The notes: a model not told the origin generated them from the sequence alone. A DNA stretch of 64,000 nt from Melghiribacillus thermohalophilus (GCF_004342905.1 NZ_SMAN01000001.1:337437-401436), one strand, 5' to 3'. Positions 26,102 to 34,847 are shown, numbered from the stretch's first letter. Numbers and translations: made by a program.

Positions 26102-26551
26102 TTATTTTTTTCGCAGCTGGCTGTTCAGCGGCTGACGGGCCCGGGGAGGCCCAAGCACTTCACTCATAATGATGCTTTCAACAATTCTTTTTCTGGTCAT
26201 CTGCTTTTGCATTGAAACCCTGGAATCCATTTTTCCTGGACGAACAGACCTGGCTACCAATGGATAATCAGGGAGGGCATCATACACCTGTTTATCCCGT
26301 TCAAGCTGCTCCAGCTTTTCTTGAAAACGGCTCTCTTCCGGTTCATCCTCTGGTTCAGGATGTTTAAAAAAAGCCTCCTCAGGTTCTAACTTCCTTTCAG
26401 GTTCCGGATTCGGGTTTCGGGTTTCCTGCTGGTGCCGCACCGGTTTTACATTTTTTTTGGGCTGTTTATCGCGCTGATTTTCACCATAAGCATTAGAGAA
26501 AAAATTTAATACCATCCAAATGATGGCAATAAATATAAAAATCGCTTCCAT
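26102..26551 (-). CDS. Hypothetical single-pass membrane protein downstream of floA
   Basis: A 149-residue protein I cannot name. It has an N-terminal hydrophobic anchor (EAIFIFIAIIWMVLNFFSNAYG, ~2-23), a long charged, Pro/Glu-rich disordered segment (~25-95), and a conserved-looking basic C-terminus (RKRIVESIIMSEVLGPPRAR, ~120-140). The SEVLGPPRA motif recurs, to my recollection, in short anchored Bacillaceae proteins, but function is unknown. It is 24 bases downstream of floA and in the place of B. subtilis yqfB, so it shares the sigma-W-type operon and may work with flotillin at the membrane. Confidence 0.8.
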   Translation of the reverse strand: MEAIFIFIAIIWMVLNFFSNAYGENQRDKQPKKNVKPVRHQQETRNPNPEPERKLEPEEAFFKHPEPEDEPEESRFQEKLEQLERDKQVYDALPDYPLVARSVRPGKMDSRVSMQKQMTRKRIVESIIMSEVLGPPRARQPLNSQLRKK

Positions 26552-26575
26552 CCGATCGCCTCCTTACAAGGGGCT

Positions 26576-27574
26576 TTATCTGTCATCGTTTTTATCTTCA
26601 TTTTCAAATTCGCTGATTTTGCTGATCATGTCCCGCATGTCCGTATCCGCCATAATATTTCTGTAATTCATATAGTCCATCACACCAATATTTCCTTTTT
26701 TAAGAGCTTCGGCCATAGCAAGGGGCACTTGAGATTCAGCTTCAACCACCTTAGCCTGCATTTCCTGTACTTTCGCACGCATCTCCTGTTCCTGGGCAAC
26801 CGCCATGGCGCGTCGTTCTTCTGCTTTGGCCTGTGCGATATTTTTATCTGCTTCAGCCTGATCAGTCTGCAGAATCGCACCGATGTTTTTGCCGATGTCA
26901 ATATCGGCAATATCGATGGACAGGATTTCAAATGCCGTTCCAGCATCCAGACCTTTGGACAGGACATTTTTCGAAATTAAATCAGGATTTTCAAGAACTT
27001 TTTTGTGATCATCGGAACTACCGATTGTAGATACAATTCCTTCACCAACACGGGCAATGACGGTGTCTTCACCCGCACCTCCGACAAGACGGTCGATATT
27101 GGCCCGTACTGTGATACGAGCTTTCGCTTTCACTTCAATTCCATCCATGGCCACACCGGCAATAAACGGGGTTTCAATCACTTTTGGATTCACACTCATT
27201 TGAACAGCTTCAAGGACATCCCGGCCGGCAAGGTCAATCGCAGCACAGCGCTCAAAACTTAATTCGATATTTGCCCGCTCTGCTGCAATCAGGGCATTGA
27301 CAACCCGATCGACATTTCCCCCAGCAAGATAGTGGCTTTCAAGTTGATTCGTATTCACATCTACACCCGCTTTATGTGCCTTGATTAACGGGTTAATGAC
27401 CATTTTTGGTACAACCCTTCTCAGGCGCATACCAATGAGTGTAAAGATGCTGATTTTCACTCCGGCTGCGAGTGCGCTGATCCAGAGCATGACCGGAATA
27501 AAGGTAAATAATACAGCTACGGCAATAATAATGATTCCAATTATCAGTATTGGGAGCAATTCAACAAGTTCCAT
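26576..27574 (-). CDS. floA: Flotillin-like protein FloA
   Basis: A 332-residue membrane scaffold. An N-terminal hydrophobic region (~5-40) inserts as a hairpin; the PHB/SPFH-type core follows ([28 protein letters not shown] ... [25 protein letters not shown], given as landmarks), then an Ala/Glu/Gln coiled coil (~225-290: [20 protein letters not shown]). It organises lipid microdomains and supports secretion and signalling. ATG at 27574 has AGGAGG upstream. It follows yqeZ by 26 bases. Confidence 0.96.
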   Translation of the reverse strand: MELVELLPILIIGIIIIAVAVLFTFIPVMLWISALAAGVKISIFTLIGMRLRRVVPKMVINPLIKAHKAGVDVNTNQLESHYLAGGNVDRVVNALIAAERANIELSFERCAAIDLAGRDVLEAVQMSVNPKVIETPFIAGVAMDGIEVKAKARITVRANIDRLVGGAGEDTVIARVGEGIVSTIGSSDDHKKVLENPDLISKNVLSKGLDAGTAFEILSIDIADIDIGKNIGAILQTDQAEADKNIAQAKAEERRAMAVAQEQEMRAKVQEMQAKVVEAESQVPLAMAEALKKGNIGVMDYMNYRNIMADTDMRDMISKISEFENEDKNDDR

Positions 27575-27600
27575 TTTTTCTACCTCCTGTTATTTTCGTT

Positions 27601-28926
27601 TTATTTAATTTCTCGAACAACAATTCGAGATCCTTCAACACTGATTATTTTGACCGGCTGATTTGCCGGGATAAAGCTCCCCTCCGACACCACATCCAGC
27701 CGCTCATCATCGAAAACTGCGGTTCCTGAAGGCCTGAGCGGCGTAAGGGATTCCCCGGTTCTTCCGATCAGATCTAACCGATTAGCATTGGATACATATC
27801 CTTTTTCGGTCGTTGTTCGGTCTTTTAAAATAATATGCCGAAAAAGACCTTTTTCAAGTCCTATTGTCTTAAATAATAAAACAGAGGCCACAACCGATAC
27901 CAGAAAGGCAATTCCAATGCTGAAGGCCATATATCCGATATCCGCCCCGGAAAGAAGAAGGGAGATGACAATCAGGATAGCACCAATGATACCCATGATG
28001 CCGCCGGGAACAAAAAATTCCAGGACGACCAAGATTAAACCTAAAATAATTAAAATGATGGATTCATATCCGGCCAATCCGGCAATCAAATGCCCGTAAA
28101 AGAAGAGGAGTAACGATAAAAGCCCCATGATTCCAGGTATGCCAAAACCAGGGGTGTACAATTCCAGAACAAGCCCCAGACTGGCGATGGAAAGGAGGAT
28201 AGGAACTACTACTGGATCAGTTATAAATCTTGCAAGCTGTTCAGCAAATGTAGGCTGTATCGTTTCCACTTTTGCAGCTTCCAGTCCTAACATGTGCAGG
28301 AGTTCTGTACGGTCTTCGGCAATTCCTTCAGCATAGCCGACCTCCAGTGCCTCATCCGCATAAAGGGTCAGAAATTCACCTTCAGGAGCACGATACTCCG
28401 GCAGATCTATCGATTCATCAGCCATGGCCTGTGCATAAACTGGATCACGTCCATTTTCAACGGCAGCGGCCGTCATATTGGAAATCCAGGCAGACTGAGT
28501 TTTCTTATCAGCAGCATTACCTTCTCCTGTGATTACACCGGCTGCACCAATGGATGTTCCCGGTTTCATATAAATTTCATCTGCATTTAACGAAATATAT
28601 GCACCGGCTGAAAGAGCCTTATTGACAATGTAAACGGCATTCGGTATTTCGATGGAACGAAGTAATTCGCCAATATCCAGTGCTGCATCTACTATTCCGC
28701 CAGGTGTATCCAGTTCAAAAATTATGTAATCTGCGCCACTTTCCAGTGCTTCTTCAACTGCACGGTGAAGAAATGCATCCATCCCTTTTTCTACGGTTTC
28801 TTCAATAGGAATGATGTACACCTGCTGTCCTGCTCCTTCAGCATAGACATGATCTGGGATATAAGGGGATATAAATAGAATCATGCCTAGTAGAACGATG
28901 AGCTGTTTAAGCACAACCTTTTTCAA
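27601..28926 (-). CDS. yqeZ: NfeD-family membrane serine protease YqeZ
   Basis: A 441-residue protein. Signal-like N-terminus (~1-28), a ClpP-class protease domain outside the membrane (FELDTPGGIVDAALDIGE, then KALSAGAYISLNADEIYM with the catalytic Ser in SAG, and SIGAAGVI), four or more membrane helices (~230-360), and a C-terminal OB-fold NfeD domain (LIGRTGESLTPLRPSGTAVF). NfeD proteases partner with flotillin/stomatin proteins, here floA immediately downstream. The TTG at 28926 has GGAGG seven bases upstream. B. subtilis yqeZ belongs to the sigma-W antimicrobial stress regulon, and a fitting promoter is present. Confidence 0.95.
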   Translation of the reverse strand: MKKVVLKQLIVLLGMILFISPYIPDHVYAEGAGQQVYIIPIEETVEKGMDAFLHRAVEEALESGADYIIFELDTPGGIVDAALDIGELLRSIEIPNAVYIVNKALSAGAYISLNADEIYMKPGTSIGAAGVITGEGNAADKKTQSAWISNMTAAAVENGRDPVYAQAMADESIDLPEYRAPEGEFLTLYADEALEVGYAEGIAEDRTELLHMLGLEAAKVETIQPTFAEQLARFITDPVVVPILLSIASLGLVLELYTPGFGIPGIMGLLSLLLFFYGHLIAGLAGYESIILIILGLILVVLEFFVPGGIMGIIGAILIVISLLLSGADIGYMAFSIGIAFLVSVVASVLLFKTIGLEKGLFRHIILKDRTTTEKGYVSNANRLDLIGRTGESLTPLRPSGTAVFDDERLDVVSEGSFIPANQPVKIISVEGSRIVVREIK

Positions 28927-28956
28927 TCTGGTACCTCCCTTCTGTTGTATTATGTG

Positions 28957-28985
28957 TATACGGCTGAAAGAATACTATAGTTTCA
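28957..28985 (-). promoter_or_regulatory. Sigma-W-type promoter of yqeZ-floA
   Basis: On the minus strand TGAAAC (28985-28980), a 17-base spacer and CGTATA (28962-28957). Both hexamers are perfect for the ECF sigma-W consensus; the spacer is one base longer than the most usual. It lies 31 bases before the start codon. Confidence 0.8.
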
Positions 28986-29207
28986 GGAATTTTTCCTAAA
29001 GAAGGACGTGAAACATATTCCAAACCTCTGAAAACTGGGAGCATCGGTGAAAGCGGGCAATTCAGAAGTGGGATTATGTTAACATTGTTGTTCAAAGAAG
29101 GGCAGCTGAGCCCCGGTTGAGCCCGGGGGACCGGGTGATGAAACTGGAAGCACAACCCTTGATAACTTTATGAACAGGATCGAATTGATCATTATCCGGC
29201 TAATGAC
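28986..29207. other. Intergenic stretch without a gene
   Basis: Between the yqeZ promoter and the yqeY terminator I see no gene. The one notable feature is a GC-rich self-complementary patch around 29111-29130 (CCCCGG / CCGGGG) inside otherwise AT-rich DNA. It could be a decayed gene or a structured RNA; neither can be supported. Confidence 0.4.
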
Positions 29208-29242
29208 AAAACCCTTGCTATGCTCATCATAACAAGGGTTTT
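29208..29242 (-). terminator. Terminator of rpsU-yqeY
   Basis: Ten-bp arms AAAACCCTTG and CAAGGGTTTT lie just before the yqeY stop at 29246. Confidence 0.8.
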
Positions 29243-29245
29243 CCA

Positions 29246-29692
29246 CTACGATAAATGCTTTAAAACCATCTGGTTAACTTTTGAGCCATCTGCTTTTCCT
29301 TTTACTTTTGGCATAATGGCACCCATCACCTTGCCCATCTCCTGTTTGGATTGAGCCCCGGTTTCCTCGATGGTTTCAAGCACAATGGATTCCAGCTCTT
29401 CATCAGATAACTGCTCCGGCATATATGTCTCTAAAACATTTATTTCGGCCTGCACGTTGTCAACAAGATCATCGCGGCCTGCACGTTTAAATTCCTGGAG
29501 GGATTCTTTTCTTTGCTTTAACTCGCGTGATAAGACTGTCAATTCTTCGTCTTCAGAAAGCTGATCCTTTCCGAGCTTGATTGCTTCGTTCTGAAGTGAT
29601 GCCTTAACCATGCGAATAACGCCTAATCGCTCTTTTTCTTTATTTTTCAAAGCCTGTTTCATATCCTGATTAAGACGTTCCAGTAAAGCCAT
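29246..29692 (-). CDS. yqeY: GatB/YqeY domain protein YqeY
   Basis: A 148-residue helical protein homologous to the C-terminal tail domain of GatB. The opening [31 protein letters not shown] and the final [25 protein letters not shown] patterns are clear. In GatB this fold contacts tRNA; as a stand-alone protein it may bind tRNA or ribosomes. It is 20 bases downstream of rpsU, the usual pairing. Confidence 0.95.
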   Translation of the reverse strand: MALLERLNQDMKQALKNKEKERLGVIRMVKASLQNEAIKLGKDQLSEDEELTVLSRELKQRKESLQEFKRAGRDDLVDNVQAEINVLETYMPEQLSDEELESIVLETIEETGAQSKQEMGKVMGAIMPKVKGKADGSKVNQMVLKHLS

Positions 29693-29712
29693 ATCGTCTA
29701 TACACCCTCTTC

Positions 29713-29889
29713 TTATCTTTTACGCTTCCTAGCAGCTTCTGATTTTTTCTTTCTGCGCACGCTTGGCTTTTCATAATATTCACGTTTGCGGTACTCAGAA
29801 AGTGTGCCATTTTTAGAAACTGCACGTCTAAAGCGACGAAGAGCATCTTCAAGAGATTCGTTTTTTCGTACGCGAGTTGTATTTGACAT
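29713..29889 (-). CDS. rpsU: 30S ribosomal protein S21
   Basis: A 58-residue basic ribosomal protein ([19 protein letters not shown] ... then a Lys/Arg-rich tail [12 protein letters not shown]). It binds the small-subunit platform near the anti-Shine-Dalgarno. ATG at 29889 has a very strong GGAGGGAGGG; the longer frame to 29919 is out of place. Operon with yqeY. Confidence 0.97.
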   Translation of the reverse strand: MSNTTRVRKNESLEDALRRFRRAVSKNGTLSEYRKREYYEKPSVRRKKKSEAARKRKR

Positions 29890-30037
29890 GCTATTTTCCC
29901 TCCCTCCAAGTGCACACAACACATAATCAATTTGACCTGCATCCCAAAAAAAGATACAAACCTTTGTATATTATATTAAAACAATGTTACATGGTCAACT
30001 ATACAGGACCTATTTTCAACACCTGATTCCATGAAAT

Positions 30038-30070
30038 CAATCATGAAAAAAAGAAATTTTTTCATGATTG
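30038..30070. repeat. 14-bp perfect inverted repeat between rpsU and yqeW
   Basis: CAATCATGAAAAAA and TTTTTTCATGATTG are separated by five bases. The A and T runs are next to the loop, unlike a usual terminator. It is 39 bases upstream of yqeW and could be an attenuator or protein site. Confidence 0.65.
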
Positions 30071-30108
30071 TCCAGTGGTTCCATAGAATGTAATGAGGTG
30101 AAAAACGA

Positions 30109-31050
30109 ATGGACAATCTCTTTTCTGCCTTTATTACTTTTCTTACCCTGTTTCTGTTCGGCTTAACCATATTAAAAATTGGTGTTCAGCAGCTTTCCTA
30201 CAATCGAATGAAAACCTTGCTGAAGAAGTATACATCCAGCCCTATGAAAGGTTTCGTCATTGGTGTGCTGGCAACTGGCATTCTCCAGAGCAGTTCCACA
30301 ACCATGGTACTAACTGTTACATTAACAGGAGCAGGGATCTTATCCTTCTCCAGTTCCATTGGGATTATCCTGGGCGCCAACCTTGGCACAACGGTCACAG
30401 GAGAGCTTCTGTCACTCTCAAATGTCTGGCTGATGTGGCTGTTATTAATGACTGGTACAGTTCTCTTGTTTGCCCATAAACAAAAGTTTTTTGCTGCAGG
30501 CTGTATATTATTCGGACTGGGAACGATTTTTACAGCTTTATTTGGGTTCGAGAATCTGGCTCAGCCTATTCAGGAAACACCGGCTTTTCAGCACTATATC
30601 GATAACATCAGGGATTCGTCCCTATTCAGCATCCTATTTGGAACATTAATCACGGCTGTGATTCAATCTTCCAGCGCCTTTACCGGCATTTTAATGAGTT
30701 TTATGAATGAAGGTATTCTCCCATTAAGTACAGCGATTATCATGCTTTTGGGAGCGAATATCGGAACATGTGTTACAGCTCTCTTAGCCTCCATTCGTGG
30801 GGGAATTGAGGGAAAGCGCGCGGCCCTTGCCCATGTATGGGTAAATATTACAGGGGTTATCTGTTTTATCCCATTTATTTCTACATTTTCAGAGTTTGTC
30901 ATGCACCTGTCGGAGATACCAGGAAGACAACTGGCCCATGCCGCTGTCCTTTTTAACGGAGCCATTAGCTTTTTATTTCTTCCTTTTGTACAACCTTTTG
31001 CCCGGTTCATAATATGGATGTATCCTGTCCGGAACCGTACAGAGAAATGA
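30109..31050 (+). CDS. yqeW: Na+/phosphate cotransporter-like protein YqeW
   Basis: A 313-residue PNaS-family membrane protein with about eight helices in two inverted repeats. Each repeat carries the diagnostic QSSS: ILQSSSTTMVLTVTL (~62) and VIQSSSAFTGILM (~187), with GANLGTTVTGE and GANIGTCVTALLA as the paired motifs. The size equals B. subtilis YqeW (~307), so it is complete; it lacks the PhoU-like tail of longer homologues. It probably couples sodium to phosphate movement. ATG at 30109 follows GAGGTG. Promoter not identified. Confidence 0.92.
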   Translation: MDNLFSAFITFLTLFLFGLTILKIGVQQLSYNRMKTLLKKYTSSPMKGFVIGVLATGILQSSSTTMVLTVTLTGAGILSFSSSIGIILGANLGTTVTGELLSLSNVWLMWLLLMTGTVLLFAHKQKFFAAGCILFGLGTIFTALFGFENLAQPIQETPAFQHYIDNIRDSSLFSILFGTLITAVIQSSSAFTGILMSFMNEGILPLSTAIIMLLGANIGTCVTALLASIRGGIEGKRAALAHVWVNITGVICFIPFISTFSEFVMHLSEIPGRQLAHAAVLFNGAISFLFLPFVQPFARFIIWMYPVRNRTEK

Positions 31051-31150
31051 ATACATTTGATAATGTAACGATTGCTTACGACAAAAAGGTGGATGAGTGG
31101 CTCATCAGCCAATCAATCATATTATATTAGCCTGTAGAATAGCATAAATG

Positions 31151-31199
31151 CAAAATTCCCGGGTAAATACAGCAGCGACTTGCATTCACACGGGATTTT
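31151..31199 (-). terminator. Likely terminator of the P-ATPase locus
   Basis: AAAATTCCCG and CGGGATTTT arms, one mismatch, with a long loop. It is located between yqeW and the broken ATPase in convergent orientation. Confidence 0.45.
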
Positions 31200-31203
31200 C
31201 CTT

Positions 31204-32989
31204 CTATTCTTTCAGCAACTGTGCATTGATGGCAACAATAACGGTACTGAGTGACATGAGGACCGCACCTACTGCAGGGCTGAGAACCAGACCAGCCGGA
31301 AACAAAATGCCTGCCGCCAGGGGAATAGCAATGATGTTATATCCGGCTGCCCACTACAAGTTCTGAACCATCTTCCGGTAAGTCTTTCTTAACAGATCAA
31401 TAATCGATACGACATCTTCTGGATTGTTTCTCACCAGCACCACATCTGCCGTCTCCATTGCCACATCGGTTCCAGCTCCGATGGCAATTCCTAAATCTGC
31501 ATTGGCCAGTGCCGGTGCATCATTTACACCATCACCCGTCATGGCGATTTGTCGATGTTCTGTTTTGGTTTTTTTAATCACATCCGCTTTTTCATGGGGG
31601 AGAACTTCTGCAATGACCTGATTCATTTGAAGCTGTTCCGCAACCCAGTGGGCCACTTGTCTGTTGTCGCCTGTAAGCATCATGGATTCTATCCCCATCT
31701 CTTTCAGGCGGGAAATGGCACGTTTTGCGGTTTCACGAATCTGATCCGCAAGGGCAATCATAGCTGCAAGCTGGTTATCTATAAGAACAAACACCACTGT
31801 TTTCCCCTGCCTGGATAACGTTTGATACATTTCCTCATGAAACGTGATGCCGTTTTCTTTCATAAATCCGGGGCTAACCACTCTTACACGTTTTCCTCTC
31901 ACCATTCCTTCAAGCCCTTTTCCTGTGATGGATTCAAATTCTTGCGGATCATAATAAGTGATATTCCGATTGTTCGCTTCGTCAACAATCCCCTGCGCAA
32001 TGGGATGTTCAGATAGTGATTCTAAGGATGAGGCATACATCAGGACTTCATTTTCCTCAAAGCCATTTTCTGTAATGATTTCAGTTATCCCAAACCTTCC
32101 TTCGGTTAAAGTACCTGTTTTGTCATATACCACTAATTTCAGGTTTCTTGCATTTTCAAAACTGGCCCGATCACGAATGAGAAGGCCTCTATTTGCTGCT
32201 ATCGCTGTTGACCTGGCCACAACAAGTGGAGCAGCGAGGCCTAATGCATGTGGGCAAGCTATGACCATTACGGTAACCATCCGCTCTAACGCATAGGAAA
32301 AATCATAACCCAGTATGAGCCAGATTCCCAGTGTAACTATTCCAGCGGACAGTGCCACATAAAACAGCCATCTGGCAGCTCGGTTGGACAGATCCTGTGT
32401 CCGGGATTTGGATTCCTGTGCCTCTTTTACCATTGTGACTACCTGGGAAAGATAACTGTCTTCTCCAGTCTTTTCTACCTGTATGGTCAGTGATCCTTCC
32501 CCATTAATGGAACCTCCGATAACAGAATCCTCCATTTGCTTCTCAACCGGTACAGATTCCCCGGTCAGCATGGATTCATTAACAGACGATTGGCCTTTTA
32601 AAATCATACCGTCAACAGGTATTTTTTCCCCTGGTTTGACCAGAACAGAATCCCCTTTTTTCAGATCTGTAACTGGAACATCGATTACTTCTCCATTTTT
32701 TTGCACTAAATGGGCCTCTGATGGCATCATTTGGACGAGCTTCTCGAGTGCATTCGATGCTCCCATAATCGACTTCATTTCAATCCAGTGACCCAGAAGC
32801 ATGATATCAATCAGAGTAGCCAGCTCCCAGAAAAAATTGTTCCCTTCTAAAATAAATGTGGACAGAGTACTGTAAACATAAGCAACAACAATGGCCAGGG
32901 CAATTAACGTCATCATGCCCGGGTTTTTCCGGCTGAATTCTTCTGCCGATCCTTTTAAAAATGGCCATCCTCCATAAAAGAATATACAT
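31204..32989 (-). pseudogene. copB: Copper-type P1B ATPase (CopB-like), N-truncated and with an internal stop
   Basis: Remnant of a heavy-metal export ATPase. Intact parts: GGWPFLKG and [12 protein letters not shown] (start of the membrane domain), the actuator motif TGESVPV, the membrane metal motif [10 protein letters not shown] (CPH is typical of CopB), the phosphorylation motif [10 protein letters not shown], the HP motif SEHPIAQ and the hinge [12 protein letters not shown]. The N-terminal metal-binding region and first membrane helices are missing: an in-frame TGA lies ~35 bases before the surviving frame. Near the 3' end the conserved QNLWWAAGYN is QNL-stop-WAAGYN (TGG to TAG at 31356-31354); the frame continues another ~50 codons (to INAQLLKE). 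The open piece runs 32916-31354. Confidence 0.85.
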
Positions 32990-33121
32990 TCCTCCTTTTT
33001 TTTCCTATATTCCCAAAGAATTCAGCTACAAAACCTTTCTTATGGTAAAACATTTCATGAATGATGGTTTTGGACAACACATATACATAACATGAAGTCA
33101 ATGGTGAAGGAGCTTTAGGAA

Positions 33122-33697
33122 ATGACAATTGGATTTTGTCTTACGATTTACTTATCCCTTCTCCTAGGTGCAGGATTTATTCTGTTAGTCACGCGATTTC
33201 GTAAACATTTACATGAAATGGCTGGAATGGTATGTTCCATGGCTGCGGGAATGCTGATTGGTCTAATGTTCGGAACATTTTTGGGAGTATTCCTCAAGGG
33301 CAAACTTTTGCTGTCAACGGTTTCAGGAATCATCGTTGGAACCGTGGCAGGATTGTTGGGCGGAATTTCGTTTGGTTTTTTGTCTGTCATTCATGGAATT
33401 CTCTCTGGAATGATGGGGGGAATGATGGGGGGAATGATGGGGGCTATGATTGGAGACATGGTACCATATCATGACTCAGACACCCTCATTAAAACAATAT
33501 TTTTATGGTATGTATGTTTGTTTTTGGTTCTCTATTTTTATGTTATCTCTAACTTCAAACAAAAACACATGTATCCTTTTACAACGGTTTTTCTGGCAGC
33601 TTTTCTTTTTGCCGGTTATCATGAACTGGTCATCATCCCGGAGAATGTGAAGGCTCATTCCTTTTGCTTATTTGATATAAAAGTCTATATCCGATGA
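33122..33697 (+). CDS. Hypothetical Met/Gly-rich membrane protein
   Basis: A 191-residue integral membrane protein, not recognised. Hydrophobic segments cover ~3-22, 35-60, 65-95, 122-142 and 152-170. The centre (~96-118) contains three tandem GMMG units, encoded by a 12-base repeat, ending GAMIGDM. Such Met clusters can bind Cu(I) or Ag(I) or pack helices. It is divergent from the broken copper ATPase, so a role in copper handling is a reasonable guess, not shown. GGAGC before ATG 33122 is a moderate ribosome site. The C-terminal ~20 residues (SFCLFDIKVYIR) include the only His/Cys pair and look replaced or frayed. Confidence 0.7.
   Translation: MTIGFCLTIYLSLLLGAGFILLVTRFRKHLHEMAGMVCSMAAGMLIGLMFGTFLGVFLKGKLLLSTVSGIIVGTVAGLLGGISFGFLSVIHGILSGMMGGMMGGMMGAMIGDMVPYHDSDTLIKTIFLWYVCLFLVLYFYVISNFKQKHMYPFTTVFLAAFLFAGYHELVIIPENVKAHSFCLFDIKVYIR
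33407..33442 (+). repeat. Three tandem 12-bp repeats (GGAATGATGGGG)
   Basis: Three exact in-frame copies, each encoding Gly-Met-Met-Gly, inside the membrane protein gene. Length is a multiple of three, so copy-number change would keep the frame. Confidence 0.95.
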
Positions 33698-33771
33698 ATG
33701 GATCACCTGCTTTTTAAAGACACATGTACATAACAACATTGCCTATATATTCGGATCTAATACCAGTCGCC

Positions 33772-33864
33772 TTACAACCGATCCTCATAATGGTTCATAC
33801 GAAAAACTGAAGAAATTCGGTTGTAGCGCTTTTTAGTTGTTTCATTTAACCGTTGATTCATCAT
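33772..33864 (-). pseudogene. Remnant of a SAM-dependent methyltransferase (30 residues)
   Basis: ATG at 33864 behind GCAGGGG opens a 30-codon frame reading MMNQRLNETTKKRYNRISSV, then FRMNHYEDRL. The TKKRYNRISSVF segment is the N-terminal signature of small class I methyltransferases (often near copper genes in Gram-positives, as I recall). All catalytic parts are missing. I take it as a deletion remnant. The rest of 33698-34004 contains only the deoC-side hairpin at 33959-33980. Confidence 0.55.
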
Positions 33865-33958
33865 TACCCCTGCCTTTCTCTTTGGAATTTCTGGAAACCG
33901 TGGATAAAAGGGATTTTTAAAATGTATATTCGTCACACCCGTCATAAACTACATCAAA

Positions 33959-33980
33959 CGCCCGGATTCTGTACCGGGCG
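33959..33980 (-). terminator. Terminator hairpin of deoC
   Basis: Seven-bp CGCCCGG / CCGGGCG stem, 24 bases after the deoC stop; weak T-run (TTTGATG) on the minus strand. Confidence 0.65.
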
Positions 33981-34004
33981 CTATATCGTCAAGCTTTGTG
34001 TCCT

Positions 34005-34676
34005 TTAATAAGTATTTTCCCCTATTTCTCCTTTTACAATCTGTACACCGGAGCTTGCACCAATGCGGTTTGCTCCGGCTTCGATCATCGCTTCGGCTGT
34101 CTTTCGGTCACGGATTCCACCTGATGCTTTCACTCCCATTTCTTCGCCTACCGTTTCCCTCATTAAGCGAACATCCTCAACAGTTGCACCCCCGCCGGCA
34201 AATCCGGTTGAGGTTTTTACAAAATCTGCTCCGGCAGCTTTCGATAGTTCACATGCTTTGACTTTTTCCTCATCCGTTAAAAGAGCGGTTTCAATAATGA
34301 CTTTGACAATGGCTTTTCCTCTGGCCGCCTCCACTACCGCCCTGATGTCATCCTGCACCACATCATCTTCACCGTTTTTCAAAGCTCCAATGTTGATTAC
34401 CATATCTACTTCTTCTGCCCCATTTTCTATCGCCTGCTTTGTTTCAAAGGCCTTGACTTCCTTTGTTGTAGCACCCAGGGGAAAGCCGATGACTGTACAT
34501 ATTTTTACCGGTGTCTCTTTCAGCCGGTCAAAACAGTATGATACCCAGTGGGGATTGACACAGACGGAAGCAAATCCAAACTCTTTTGCTTCCTCACAAA
34601 TCTGCTGTATTTTGTCAGCCGTTGTTTCTGGTTTCAGCTGTGTATGATCAATCATGCTTGCTATAGAGTGTGTCAT
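34005..34676 (-). CDS. deoC: Deoxyribose-phosphate aldolase
   Basis: A 223-residue class I aldolase splitting 2-deoxyribose-5-phosphate into acetaldehyde and glyceraldehyde-3-phosphate in deoxynucleoside breakdown. The Schiff-base lysine lies in [10 protein letters not shown] (~153) and the second active-site lysine in [14 protein letters not shown] (~183). MIDHTQLKP at the N-terminus and GASSGVQIV at the end are standard. It stands alone between mtaB and the decayed copper patch; in B. subtilis deoC is elsewhere with nupC and pdp, so it is an insertion relative to that map. Confidence 0.96.
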   Translation of the reverse strand: MTHSIASMIDHTQLKPETTADKIQQICEEAKEFGFASVCVNPHWVSYCFDRLKETPVKICTVIGFPLGATTKEVKAFETKQAIENGAEEVDMVINIGALKNGEDDVVQDDIRAVVEAARGKAIVKVIIETALLTDEEKVKACELSKAAGADFVKTSTGFAGGGATVEDVRLMRETVGEEMGVKASGGIRDRKTAEAMIEAGANRIGASSGVQIVKGEIGENTY

Positions 34677-34808
34677 TTAACATCTTCCTTTCCCGATCGT
34701 TGTCCGTACCTCTTTCATCATACCACCCCACATAAAAAAATGCTATTCTTTTTGTACGAACCCATCTCGAATAGAGCGTTAAAGATGTTATTATACAATG
34801 ACACAAAA

Positions 34809-34842
34809 AAACTGTCCTAAAGCTTATGCTTCAAGACAGTTT
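34809..34842 (-). terminator. Terminator of the heat-shock / mtaB transcript
   Basis: AAACTGTC / GACAGTTT arms with an inner TTGAAGC / GCTTTAG stem, followed by TTTTTTTGTG on the minus strand: a strong intrinsic terminator six bases past mtaB. Confidence 0.9.
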
Positions 34843-34847
34843 ATCCA

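Noticed and set aside
28907-29155. An 82-codon minus-strand frame upstream of yqeZ
   Set aside because: It would cover the sigma-W-type promoter and the yqeZ ribosome site and has a low-complexity composition.
29670-29942. A 90-codon frame over rpsU
   Set aside because: Shadow of S21 in another frame; S21 itself has a strong ribosome site and full family match.
32807-32989. A 60-codon frame beginning with ATG next to the P-ATPase
   Set aside because: It is the wrong frame; the ATPase frame through the same bases gives the conserved [10 protein letters not shown] and [10 protein letters not shown].
33959-34004. Possible riboswitch downstream of deoC
   Set aside because: Only a short GC hairpin is present, on the terminator side of the gene, without any known aptamer core.
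34063-34647. A 194-codon frame opposite deoC
   Set aside because: Antisense shadow of a clear aldolase gene; Ser/Pro/Ala-rich composition typical of such shadows.
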